From Trichopria drosophilae (lineage: Eukaryota; Arthropoda; Insecta; Hymenoptera; Diapriidae), in the NCBI GenBank assembly GCA_030407085.1, contig CM059582.1, forward strand, positions 26,487,001-26,551,000: a stretch of DNA of 64,000 nt, read 5' to 3'. Shown here one piece after another: positions 24,840 to 37,100 of this stretch. The notes below the pieces were generated by a model. The model made no database searches. It was not told the DNA's origin and saw only the letters and a list, made by a program, of their open reading frames with translations. Each line of letters begins with the position of its first letter. Position 1 is the stretch's first letter. Position numbers and translations under genes: made by a program.

Positions 24840-25015
24840 AGAGTTCACTCTCAACTTGCGCCGTTGACGCTAGGGTCACTGGACGACGCCAGTGGCGCTA
24901 AGCAGACGGATGGCTGCGCAGCGATTCAAACCAAGGATTTGTATAGCGGATGATACCGGGATTTGATACCTACCGATATATTTTGACTGGAAGTAAGTGA
25001 TGGTATACTAAATAT
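24840..25015. other. GC-richer CpG-containing segment, unassigned
   Basis: ACTTGCGCCGTTGACGCTAGG, GACGCCAGTGGCGCTAAGC and a plus-strand GGAAGTAAGTGATGG donor-like site stand out from the AT-rich surroundings. Could be a regulatory region or non-coding exon. Confidence 0.25.
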
Positions 25016-25332
25016 ACACAACCGTTTACAAGGAAACAGATCTTTAATCTCAAGAGACCTAGAATTCATTTCAAGTGCAAATTACTGCATTGAACCCACG
25101 TGGAAATTTTCAGTATTAAACTAATATGGGGAAAAGTATCGCTTAAGTATGTTATTCGTCTACTGCGCAATATGGCAATAGTATGGCTAATGAGTATTTC
25201 CCATACTATCCGGAGACTATCCCATTGTAATCATTGGGTATGGCACAAGTATAGCAAATATATGGAATGAGTATGGCATTTCACTGTGCAAGTGTTTTAA
25301 TCACATGCTGTGCTACTTTATTTAAGGATTTC

Positions 25333-25349
25333 GACGCCACCTGGCGGTC
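25333..25349. promoter_or_regulatory. CTCF-like site candidate
   Basis: GACGCCACCTGGCGGTC; its reverse contains CCGCCAGGTGGCG, close to the CTCF core consensus. Found by eye only; binding untested. Confidence 0.25.
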
Positions 25350-26050
25350 TTCGGAAAAACTCCACTCGAATGTGAGAACAAGGAATGTTGCGATTTGTTT
25401 ACATGCGTTTTTTTATGTTTTAAACAATCAATTTAAGATCATTGCCACTAGGACAGTTTTATTTTTGTTTACTAAATTCACATGAGAACTACTGAAAATA
25501 AGGAACAATTCGCGACGTCGTATCACGGCAAGTAGTTTCATTAATTTTTTTACAGAATTTTATATTTTTTTTTAAATTTAAATTTTGTTTGGTTTTAAAT
25601 AAAATTATGTTATTACAGGGTTTAAGAATTATACCAACTCAATCATCTTTTTTAGTGATTAAATAATATTCTTTTCATAACACCCAAAAATGGTGATTTA
25701 AATCATAAAATTAATAAATTTTCGGTATTTTCATTGACCATATTTATTTCTTGAAGATGTATCTGTAAAAAAATCGCGAACAAAAACGATGGTCGTCGAT
25801 TTAAAAAGTGGCTGAGTTGACGTCGAATAACCCATATACGTTTTTTCCTTGACACTCATTTGATAATTCAAATATTTGCGTGTACGTACTCGACCACCAT
25901 TAGTTTCCTGCATCATATATGTGATCGTCAACCCACAAAAATACTACCAACCACAAATTCCAACATTACCAAGTCAAAATTGGTAGTTGCAAAAAATGAT
26001 ATTTTAAATTTAATCGCCTTTAACTCTTTCAGTCACGCATTTTTCTTATA
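25350..26050. other. Gap with no recognised gene
   Basis: AT-rich. Overlapping frames at 25731-26051 have no recognised domain. Confidence 0.35.
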
Positions 26051-26795
26051 ACTGCATTTGGTTGAAACTCGTTACTCCAGGGTTTTCGAGATCGCAAAAT
26101 AAGAATCTGATGTAAGTTTTTAAAAATTCAAAATGGCGGACCTAATATGGCGGAACCAATATGGCAGACAACAATTGATAATCGATTGAATTCCCTGGAA
26201 AAAAATTTCTCCGGAGGTTTCGGTGTTCTTAAATACGAATCTGATATTAGTTTTAAAATGGCGAATCAAGTATGGCAGACGACTTTTGAAAAACAAACTT
26301 GAAACTCTTTAGTTTCGAAGGTTTTCGGGGTAGCTGAATGCGAATCTGATGTCAGTTTCTAACAATTTAATTTAAAAAATTTAATCTGAAAATTTAATAC
26401 AGCAATATGAAAATTGATAATAACGACTGAATTCCCCTGAAAAGAAAGGAACTTTGGGAAGAGGTTATAACTTTTGTACACTTTATCAGTCGATTTTCAA
26501 TGTTTGTCTAACATATTGGATCCACCATTATGAATTTTTGAAAGGTAGTATCACATTCGTATTTAGCGACATCGAGAACTCACGAATAACTGTTTTCAAG
26601 CGTATTTCATTGATTTTCAATTGAATCCATCATTTATGACGTAAATGTTTGACAACTAACATCAGATTGATATTCAACAATCCCGCAAACCATACAGTAA
26701 CGAGTTTCATATCGTATTGGCGCTTTTGAATTTTTGAATGCCAACATCAGATTCATATTCAGCGACTTCAAAAACGAAAAAATAACGCAGGCGAA
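26050..26795. repeat. Large GGCGGATCC-family cluster, direct units then inverted units
   Basis: Direct units at about 26068-26170, 26180-26290 and 26300-26370 (ACTC...GGTTTTCG, AATCTGATGT..AG.TTTT, TCAAAATGGCGGACC, AATATGGCGGAACC) are followed by inverted units at about 26515-26605, 26630-26710 and 26725-26790 (GGATCCACCATTATGAATTT, TTCAGCGACTTCAAAAAC). The head-to-head layout suggests a decayed foldback element. Confidence 0.65.
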
Positions 26796-26835
26796 CAAAA
26801 TGAAGCCAATCTTCCTACCCAGAAACCGTTTTATA

Positions 26836-27738
26836 CACTCACAAAAAAGTAGTTAAAATGACTATGAACATAGTGTAAAATGAGGACCGTGCATGATATT
26901 AGTTAAAACCATTATACAGGTCAACATGGTTTATCACGTCAGGATTTTGAGATATTTGAGGTTATGTACCCGAAAAACGGCGTTTTTTCCTACTTTTTCG
27001 GTTATGTACCGGGTGCAAAAATTGTTTGTGGTCTTTCTCTGTAGTTACATCATTTAGTACAACTGTTACCCTTTAATTTATGAGTTCAAGAGATGAATTA
27101 CGATTTTTTTCGCGAAGTTGTGCTGTTTTCCGTAAAACATTTTTCAATATTTACATGTTTTTTGAAAATCTAAATCCGCCATTTTGAATACGCCATATTG
27201 GAAATGCAAGTTTTATTATTCCGAATTCTTATTCGTTCTCAGCGACCTCAAAAACTCCCAAGTGCAAATTTTCAAGAGAAATTACGCAGTAGAAAATTAT
27301 TGTCTCAAAGGCTTAATGCAAATGCAAATGACGTCGAAGAGATATATTTCGTAACTTCAAATAGCCATAACTTTGCGAAAAAAAAATCGTAATTGATCTC
27401 TTGAACTAACTGAATTAAAGAGTAAGAGTTGTACTAAATGATGTAACTGGAGATAAAGACTACAAAAATTTTTTGCACCTTGTACATAACCTCAAACGTA
27501 GAAAAAAACGCCGGAATCGTATTCTACGCAGCAAATTACTTCGGAAATGACCCTTAACTTTCCAACAACTCACATGACCCCGATATTTGTAGACCTGTGT
27601 TATGAGGAGGTAGTTGGTTCAACAAAATTGTGGTAAAATCGACTGTGGTAAATTTAATTATTTTTCATAGTTGTTTTAGCCATATTTTCCCAACTCTGCG
27701 ATATAGTACATTTAACTATGGATAGTTTTTTTTCAATG
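26836..27738. mobile_element. 0.9-kb foldback element containing a GGCGGATCC unit
   Basis: Ends CACTCACAAAAAAGTAGTT and ACTATGGATAGTTTTTTTTC are imperfect inverted repeats flanked by TA. Internal arms 26995-27120 and 27365-27500 match in inverse (CGGTTATGTACCGGGTGC vs GCACCTTGTACATAACC; TACATCATTTAGTACAACT vs AGTTGTACTAAATGATGTA). The centre holds an inverted GGCGGATCC unit (27170-27265). The plus frame 27198-27392 is not a gene. Confidence 0.6.
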
Positions 27739-27794
27739 TACTTTTCCTTGGGTTGTCAATGAGCTGAATCCATATCTGACCGCAGAATTATTCC

Positions 27795-28572
27795 ACCATG
27801 TTAGGATTTTGAGATATCCTACCCTAAAAGTACAAAAAAATACTGTTTTTGTTCATATACATTTTTATATAAGTTTTTGTGGTGGAACAAAATGCTTGTT
27901 ATACTTTGGCAAGAACCAGATTAAAGCATTTTTCATCAACTTTCAAATACTTTTTTACTCATTTCGTACGCTTTTTATTCAATGAGTTATCCAAGTTTTT
28001 GTCAAGGTACGATTATGATTTTCTTTTTTTTGCACTTTTAGTTTAAGATATCAGAAAATTTCGACGCCATAGAGCAATTATACGACCAGAGTTTTTGATT
28101 CAGCATATCGAAAACCGTCGGAAAAATATACGCTCTGGTTTCTTATGAATGCATTTTAATCTGATTTTTGTCAAATTGGGAAAAAAAATTATTCCGCCAC
28201 AAAAACTTATTGAAAATGGGCAACAACTGTATTTTTTGCATCGTTAGGTTAGGATATTTCAACATCGTGACGTAATTAAACAATTTTTAGCATGAATAGT
28301 CGGTCTCAGTTTATTAGATATTTTCATGTAATTAGACATTAATTAATATGAAAATCATAATTGTTTCTTGACAAAAACTTTGATAACACGATTAAAAAAT
28401 AACCGTATCGGAATTACTAAAAAAAGCATTTTAAAGCTGACATATAGCACTTTAATATTGTTCATGCCAAATTGCAAATAATAATTTTGTTCCGCCAACA
28501 CAAACTTACTGAATATGAGCAAAAACACTGTTTTTTTTTTTGTTTTAGGTTAGGATATCTCAAAATCATGAC
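27795..28572. repeat. Repeat of about 90 bp, one inverted and two direct copies
   Basis: Inverted copy 27795-27905; direct copies 28189-28272 and 28486-28572. Shared words are TT.CGCCA.AAAAACTTA.TGAAAATG, AACTGT.TTTTTTG and TTAGGTTAGGATAT.TCAA.ATC.TGAC. Spacers are non-coding. Confidence 0.6.
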
Positions 28573-30905
28573 TTGATGGAACAATTTTGCGAAAATATTT
28601 GGATTCAACACAACGAAAACATTCGGAAAAGTACAGTCAGATTTCTGGGTATAAAGTTTGTTGGCCTATGTAATAAGTTACCTCTTCGGAATTATTATAT
28701 ACAAACGCTTTTTTTTAAAATAATAGTTCTTTTTGATACATTTTTCTTTATAATTAATTAACTACAGTATTTTAATATGTTCAATGTCTTACATTGAATA
28801 AATCACTGCCTTAACTATGTAGGAAATTAATCCCATGTTCAAAACATGCGTGACTAATTTTTAAATGTGAAAAAAATGTCGCTGAGCGGCACACTGTAAT
28901 GGAAAGGGTTAAACAAGTATAAAATAAGGACGAAGGAAATTAGAAAATAGCTGGATAACAACAATATTTATATGTTTTATTAACCATAATAATTGCAACT
29001 AAACATACATTTCGAAGTAAAAAACGGAAATTTCAAACGATGCTCAAGTTTCGCTTAAAAAATTTTATTATTATATATAATGTAACATACAAGTACGTAT
29101 ATGTTTGCCTAGTATATACTTGGAGAAGACGTTTTAGCAATCGGCGGACTTCGAGGCTCTTACATTATAAAACATAAAATCATTCCCCGAAAAGGAAGTT
29201 CAAACGGTAACACGCGTTTCATTAAAAAATTTCTGCTGACTTTCCAAACGATGAGGCGAGATAAATAAAAATAATTTTGGTTACTCGCATCACGAATTTA
29301 TGCTCCTTTGAGAAAAAAATATCACAAAAACGGTCACGTAACGCAAAAATTCTCTACAGGCAGTATTCAGATGAAAATGATTTCACTCCGCTATTGAATT
29401 TTTAATCATCCATTCATTGTGCGCCAACACTTTTGTGCTTTAAATTTCCGTGCATAAATGAAATCGTTTCAATTTTACTTGTGGTATGCAATAAACAAAT
29501 TACACTTTAATCAAGTAAACCATCTGACACCAAACTGACCATCTTTTGTTAAGTTCCCTTCCTGTAGTCTATTTTTATCTTTAAGGATATGATTTTACAA
29601 AACGAAATTATAACTATTATAAAAATAGACAGTTCTTTCTAGAGCGGGCTTATTTTATTCTTTACATATTACGCATTATGAACTACAGTGTAGCTTGAAT
29701 TAATCTATGTACGAATTTTTCTATTTCGCAGACTAATGGAAACATTTATAAAATATGTCTTGACTATCTATTTTTATTTTATATTATTTTCGACGATTAC
29801 TATTTACAATATCGATGGAAAGGTCACTTGGAGAAGGCACGAATTTAAACGCGTTATTCAAAATTATTTTGAAAAATGCTTTTTTAATAAGTACCATTCA
29901 AGGCGTTGTTATTTTTCGTTCCCAATGATTATTCTCACCTTTAAATATTTTTCTATATTTTTTTTCTAATCCCAATTAAAAAAAAAAGTAATTTAATAAA
30001 TGGATCAAAAAAAGATACAAAAATTTAATGCATGATTGTTGGTGCTCGACATTTTTTCATTACGTTCGTCGAAATGGCACTTGAAAAATGAAAATTCCTT
30101 AATAGAATCTTTCGAAATTTTTGGTATTCGACGATATGTAACAGTTGCTGTAATAATAAGTGATTATGGTCGAATAGTAAATATTTGTTGTAATTGAGGA
30201 TAAAAAGTGTACCATTATGGTTTGTTAGTCTGCAAGTCCATTTAAAGCTTACGCGGGAAAAAGCGAATAGTAAACTTTTACGGAAAATTGTGTTTAAATT
30301 ACCTAAGACGATAGGTTTTATTATATTTATCTTTACTAGTTAATAAGAATGATCATCATAAATTTTATATGGAATGTAAGAATGTTAATAATGTTTACTA
30401 ATAATCTTTTTCCCGAACGTAATTATTATTGTTTTACTTTAAAAGCAAGATATTATTATGCATTTAGCAAAACACAAAAATGAGAAATGATAATCGAAGA
30501 ATCTTAACGGTACATTTTGTATTATTTTCGATTATTATGCTTATTTATATCGCATAAATTTATTATATATTTCTCCTAAGATTAGGTTAAATTAATCCAT
30601 TAATCTGAATGGAGTAAAAAATTATTTAACCATCCTATCTATTCAAAATTTTTACATTTTTGACTTCATATATTATGCAAAATATCGAATTGAACATTTT
30701 AATAATGTGTTAATGGTTGTGTAGCTGATTTTTAAGTCATCCAGATGTGACTTTGTATGCATTGCTTTCCTAAATTCGAAAGTTTTACTTTCGACGTCTT
30801 TTTCCTCAATCCTTTCAGCCTCAAAGTGAATTATTGGTTTCTTTCCGTTCGGCGCAAATGCATAATTTAAGTGGTATCGAATTCCCCAATGAGTTGATGT
30901 TATTT
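28573..30905. other. Gap downstream of the PLD3-like gene
   Basis: AT-rich. A plus frame at 29736-29969 (METFIKYVLTIYFYF...) follows an acceptor-like sequence and looks signal-peptide-like, but AT-rich DNA readily gives such frames. The PLD3 3' UTR should occupy the right end. Confidence 0.35.
30559..30564 (-). terminator. Candidate polyadenylation signal of the PLD3-like gene
   Basis: AATAAA on the minus strand (TTTATT on plus), about 340 bp after the stop codon. AATAAA is common in this AT-rich DNA, so this is only a candidate. Confidence 0.3.
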
Positions 30906-31108
30906 TCACGCAGGTACGTGAGGATTTTGTAATGGTGGTACATGTTGAGTTCTAGATGTGATGTTTCTCATCATGCGTAATTTCGAGCATGAGGCGTTCA
31001 ACGGTTGGGCGTAAGGCGAGTTCCAGTCGCGAAGAAAAACGTCCTCTAGTTGTTGTCTAATGCTGTTTTGATTTTTTGTATCGGCGTCTTCAAAAATCAT
31101 ACCGATAC
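30906..31108 (-). CDS. PLD3-like exon i (C-terminus and stop)
   Basis: Encodes residues 459-525 and TGA at 30908-30906: [20 protein letters not shown] and [16 protein letters not shown], then a tail of about 30 residues rich in Asn, Arg and Pro. Acceptor TTTCATTTCAG. It lies 5.5 kb from exon h across the repeat-filled last intron. Confidence 0.9.
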
Positions 31109-34100
31109 CTGAAATGAAAAAAAGTACCATTGCACTATTAATACACTGCAAAATCGGGTGTCTTATTCGTATCTAAAATAGACACTAAGATAGTTATCAC
31201 TGAGAGAAATGTTTGTTTACAATGAATGTAATAGCTTCATAGTAAAGCTAACAGAATTTAGATTTTGATCTTAAGGTAAGGTACTTTCTCCTTAAGTTAC
31301 CTTAATCTTATATTCGGTTAAATTTGTTATGTTAATAGTAAATATAAGAACTTTAAATATTAATGTTGTGATCACTACGTGACCGGATAAACAAACATAC
31401 ACATGTGTTGCCCTTCGATTTTTTGCGAATTTTTCGACGCACTGTTGACATGCGCAGTTCAAACGACAGAATTTAATGTAAGATTTATTAACATAATATG
31501 TATTTTGTGTAAAAAAAGGTTCTACAAAATGTCCAAGTAGGCATATCTGACGTAAAATTAATTCAATAAAAACTTTCTGAACCTTTTGCTGATTTTTCTG
31601 TGTGATTTAGCTGCCATTCTGGAGACTTTCACCATTATTTTCGAAATGTTAATATGCGCATTTTAAAGTGCCTCGAGGACACATTTTCTTTGCAACAAAC
31701 AAGAATTCTGAAGTTATTTCAATCTGACAAACCACACTAAGAGAAATTTTTTACCAATAGTTAATGTAAGCTAATTTCAAGGCTCTTACATTAACCCATT
31801 AACGCCGAGAAGGACACTTTTTAAGCCACCACTTCCACGTCGCTATTTCCAATTCATTTGACGGAGAAAAAAATCGTGACATAGTGAATTTTATCGAAAA
31901 AAGGGTGCTCTTTCCGATGGTGTCCATGAAATTTTGAAAAAATTTAAATGTCCATGTGAAAATGGAGGTTTTTCGTAAAAAAACACGATTTTTTTCAATA
32001 AACTTTTTTTTCAACTTTGATTTTCGTCGAGTTTCCGGCTTGGAATCACTCTAAAATCTTTGTAGATCGTGTACATTTGTCTGAACTTAAAGTATCGATG
32101 ATTTATATAATTAATTTAGGTCCACAAAATTGAAAATGGCGGCCAAAACGCCAAATTTTTTACTTAAACATTCAAGAATTTTTTTCTCGAAAACTCTCGG
32201 AAACTTCTCGAAGAACGAATCGATATTAAATATTTTTCGTTGTTACAATTTTTTTCCAAAAGTTCATAGTTTTCGAGAAAAAAATTCTTGAATGTTTAAG
32301 TAAAAAATTTGGCGTTTTGGCCGCCATTTTCAATTTTGTGGACCTAAATTAATTATATAAATCATCGATACTTTAAGTTCAGACAAAAAGTACACGATCT
32401 ACAAAGATTTTAGAGTGATTCTAAGCCGGAAACTCGACGAAAATCAAAATTGAAAAAAAAGTTTATTGAAAAAAATCGTGTTTTTTTACGAAAAACCTCC
32501 GATTTCACATGGACATTTAAATTTTTTCAAAATTTCATGGACATCGTCGGAAAGAGCACCCTTTTTTCGACAAAATTCACTATGTCACGATTTTTTTCTC
32601 CGTCAAATGAATTGGAAATAGCGACGTGGAAGTGGTGGCTTAAAAAGTGTCCTTCTCGGCGTTAATGGGTTAATCTAAATTCTCTTAGCTTAGCTGTAAA
32701 ACTATAAGTGTAACTATGAAGTTAAGATCGACAGGTGACTTTTATATGAAAATACTAGCACTTTCCTGCATGTCAGTAATGTTATTGTATATTATCTCAT
32801 ATATTTTAACAGTCAAGGAGCGTTCGTTAACTGTTAATAAAGCTTACATTAAATTCTGTCGTTTGAACTGCGCATGTCAACAATGCATCGAAAAATTCGC
32901 AGAGAATCAAGTAACTGCGCGTGTGTATGTTTGTTTATCTCTGTTTCGGCGAAACTTTATTATGAAGCTATTACATTAACTGTAAACAAACATTTCTCAG
33001 TGTATACTTCCAAATCTTCTACTTATCGAAGTATACGAACTTTATGCAACAAAGGCAGAAAAGAGTTTCTAGCCTATACGAAATGATAACAAACTACATT
33101 ATACTCTTTGTGTTACATAAAATATTCTAGTATTCGCTGTAATGATCTCATCGTTAATATTTAAATTTCTTATCTTAACTATTAACATAACAAATGTAAC
33201 CGATGCCAGGAATACAGAAACTTTAGGACAAAGTACTTTATCTTAGGTTCAGAATGTAAGTTCTCTTAGCTTAACTGTTAAGCTATTAAGTCAACTGTAA
33301 AGAAACATTTCTCTCAGTGGCATATAAAGATATATAAAAAAAACAATTGAAGACTTAATGGGTTAAATACAATTTAGAAACAGCTATTAACAATCCATGA
33401 GATTACATATTGCACCTATATTATGACGTATATAAGACCTCCGGAATAAACCGTTTTAAAAAACTGATATTGTTTAAAAGCATTATAATTAAACTTAAGT
33501 ATTTATTTGCAATATTCAATGCATAGTCTTAAGATTTCTCGAAAAGGGTCTTGTAAACTTGTAGAATATGTCTAATGGAAGAGAATATAAATCAGTTCCG
33601 TATGAAACGAGTGGACCATCAACCTTGGTATCTGAGAGAAATGTTTCTTTACACTTAATAGCTTAACAGTTAAGCTAAGAGAATTTAGATTCTGAACCTA
33701 AGATAAAGTACTTTGTCCTAAAGTTTCTGTAATCCTGGCTTCGGTTACACTTGTTATGTTAATAGTTAAGATAAGAAATTTCAATATTAACGATGAGATC
33801 ATTACAGCGAATGCTAGAATATTTTATGTAACACAGAGAGTATAATGTAGTTTGTTATCATTTCGCATAGGTTAGAAACTCTTTTCTGCCTTTGATGCGT
33901 AAAGTTCGTATACTTCGGTAAGTATAGAAGATTTGGAAGTATACACTGAGAGAAATGTTTTGTTTACAGTTAATGTAATATATTCATAATAAAGTTTCGC
34001 CGAAACAGAGATAAACATACATACACACGCGCAGTTACTCGATTCCCTGTGAATTTTTCGACGCATTGTTGACAAGCGCAGTTCAAACGACAGAATTTAA

Positions 34101-37100
34101 TGTAAGATTTATTAACAGTTAACGAACGCTCCTTGACTGTTAAAATATATGAGTTAATATACAATAACATTACTGACATGCAGGAAAGTGCTGGTATTTT
34201 CATCTGAAAGTCACCTGTCGATCTTAACTTTACAGTTACACTTAAGTTTTACAGTTAAGCTAAGAGAATTTAGATTAATGTAAGAGCCTTGAAATTATAG
34301 CTTACATTAACTATTAGTAAAAAATTTCGCTCAGTGTAGAAACAGTATATTACGACTTGAGGCCAGAAGGATTTCCGGGCACACATGATTTGAGAACGAA
34401 TGGCTGTGCATGCAAATATTTTGAACCTGTGTCATATATTATTTTTCTTCATCCCCGAAAGTATTTTTAAGAATTATTTTTAGTTAATAAAACAATGTTG
34501 GCCGTTGATCACTTATGCTTGACTAAGTATGTTTCATGCCCGCTCGACTTTTGCAAACTCTAAGCGAGACTTTGCCGGTCGGGGTGAGCATCAAACATTT
34601 TATCCTGAAGATATCTGACAAGTAACCCTACACAAAACTATAATGTGAAAGTTATGAAATCAAGAAACGAAGTAACATATTGTTTATTTAAAGTTTAAAT
34701 CCATTCAATAACTGAAATTTCTCAGTACTTGTTCGTCGTCATCAAAACGATTAGACGAGGATTCATTCGCTTTTGTAGTTTCTTAAGGAGAAATATTGTT
34801 TGAATTTAAATCATACATGATGAACTGTCAATTGTCAACTGACGGTTATAATTTAAACTTCGTACGTTGTCATTGGACGTTGCTATGCAATGATAAATAA
34901 AAAGCGACCCAAAAGTTATTCACATACTTTCGGATGGGGGATGAAGAAAAATATTTAAATTTTCATAACTGAGATTTAACCCCCTCACTGGTAGCCAAAA
35001 CAAATTGGTTTCAAACGCGTATAAGTTATAGTTAACATATTGAATCCGCCGCATTGATTTTTGAACATGTGACATCCGATTCTTATTCAGCAACTTAAAA
35101 ACCTATAGTATACCAAATTTCATGGAAATTCATTGAAAACTGTGGAAGTTATTATATATGATACATCACCTGTCTTGGCACTTTTTTTTTTACACATATG
35201 TTACATTACCAGTGAAGTGGTAAGGACTTCTAGGAATAACTACATTAAATTAGGATTTTTTTATGCAATGGACATTTCTTCAACGGCCTTTTACAGAATT
35301 ATATTAAAAAATTGAATTTGTTTATTTATTCCTGGTAACGTCACGTAAAAATGGCGAGTAGAAAATGAAAAAATTACGGAATTATGTGTAGTTAACTATT
35401 CGAGTGAACTCAATGGAAAAAGGAATTGTGAAAGGTTAGCCAAATCCGCATCTTGACGGAAACGAAACTGAGAAAACTCAAGGCGACGGTTTCTATTACG
35501 AAACGAATTACGGTAAGTAATACCATTTATGAAAAAGGACTATTCCTTTGTGATAAAATTTGGCAATTTCAGGATTAGGACTGCAACTATCCCGGAGTTT
35601 GGGCAAAAGCGGAAGGCTACAGACCAAAAAAAAGCCTTGGAATGACTAACTGATGAGTTTTCCTTTTTTCGGATTCCTAACGACGTCATTTAAGGAAATA
35701 TTTATGGAAGCCTCATTTGAAAACATTACATCCCCTACGAGGCCTATCAATGGCTTCCTCAACAGACTAGCGTGTGAATTTGGGAAAACGTCGAATCTTT
35801 TATAAGGAAAATCGTTGTCTTTTCTACCAGGACAACCCCAATAGTCTTTTTACCTGTGGACACGGACGGTAATCTCATTGATGTAAACCTCAAACATAAA
35901 TGACTACATTGTTTATTACTTATTGTACGACGTTGCTGGATAAAATTTGAAATAAACAGAAACTCAAACTGAGCTGGTTAAATGATTCGACTTAAAACGA
36001 ACAGGTCCTTTTCAACAATATTGGGTCAAGTACTACAGTGAGATCCATTTGTCTTATGCTGAAGATGATATAAAACTGTACACCGTAAGAGACAAGTTAT
36101 ATAGAATATGTCCAGAAATTTAGCGCCAATTTAGACCACAACTATGTTGGAACTCTTCAATTACAATGAAAAACATACTTAAACAGTCATCATCACATGA
36201 ATCATATTTGGATGTGGTACTTTCCTTAGACTAGCAGATGAAATAATAAAGCATTACGTAAGACATAAAGGTACTAGAATTTTCGAATGAAACAAGCGAA
36301 TACCATAAGGTCTCGACGAAAATCGATCGCAGCTTGTGGAAGGATAATTTTGGAAGACAATATCAGATGCCTACAACCACGGAACAAGAAGTTATACCAA
36401 ATATAGATGAATGAATAAAAATGAAATTCGATTGAGTCAGAGCAATGCAGGGGAAACAATTTATTAGATTCACACCAATAATCGGACTTCGAGTTTCAAG
36501 AGCACAATGCTTTTATTATGTTGGAATTTTTTCAAGTTATTTAGCTAAAATTAAATCAAATAAATTATAGTTAATTAAAAAATATATTAATTACCAGCAG
36601 TATCGATGAAATAATCACCAGACCAATTACTGGTGCCGATGTACGCTGCGAGATCTGTAACCATGTACTTGTTGTGGTTAACTCTGGAATATGGAATTTT
36701 GTCCCAAGTTTCATTTGTCGGAACTACAAATCGTTTCTGTAAATAAAAAACACTTTATGAACAACAATGGAGAAATATATGTTTAAAGGTATGTTAAATG
36801 ATTAATACTGTGTGATAAGTTATTCAAAAATATCAAACACAAATAGCAGATTAAATTTAAACGCAAGTAACCACTCATGGAAATTTAGAAACATCCAAGA
36901 AGACGATGAAAATATGTAAGGAATGTAAGATGTTGATTACAGGCCAAAATAAATTGCTGACGAGAGTATTCGTTAAATGCAACCCTAATATAAGAAGTAT
37001 TCATACTAACCACTTCAATTTTCACTTTATTAAAGCTATTAGTGAGATCCTCCAACGACTTCAAAAAATAGTCAATCGATTTTCTCGAATGCTTCCAATA

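Noticed and set aside
29736..29969. Plus frame with a signal-peptide-like start
   Set aside because: Phe/Ile/Tyr-rich frames arise easily in AT-rich DNA; no downstream exon or domain supports it.
32450..32665. 71-codon plus frame and its twin at 31799-32014 as a conserved gene pair
   Set aside because: They are mirror images within one palindromic MITE, so their similarity follows from the inverted repeat, and they match no domain.
32716..33086. Frames repeated at 33872-34203 as a duplicated small gene
   Set aside because: They lie inside the inverted CACTG elements; duplication is of the transposon, and termini and stops show no selection for the frame.
35560..35860. Possible THAP-type or other decayed protein (FFRIPND-like text)
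   Set aside because: Frames break every 10-20 codons and the metal-binding residues cannot be placed.
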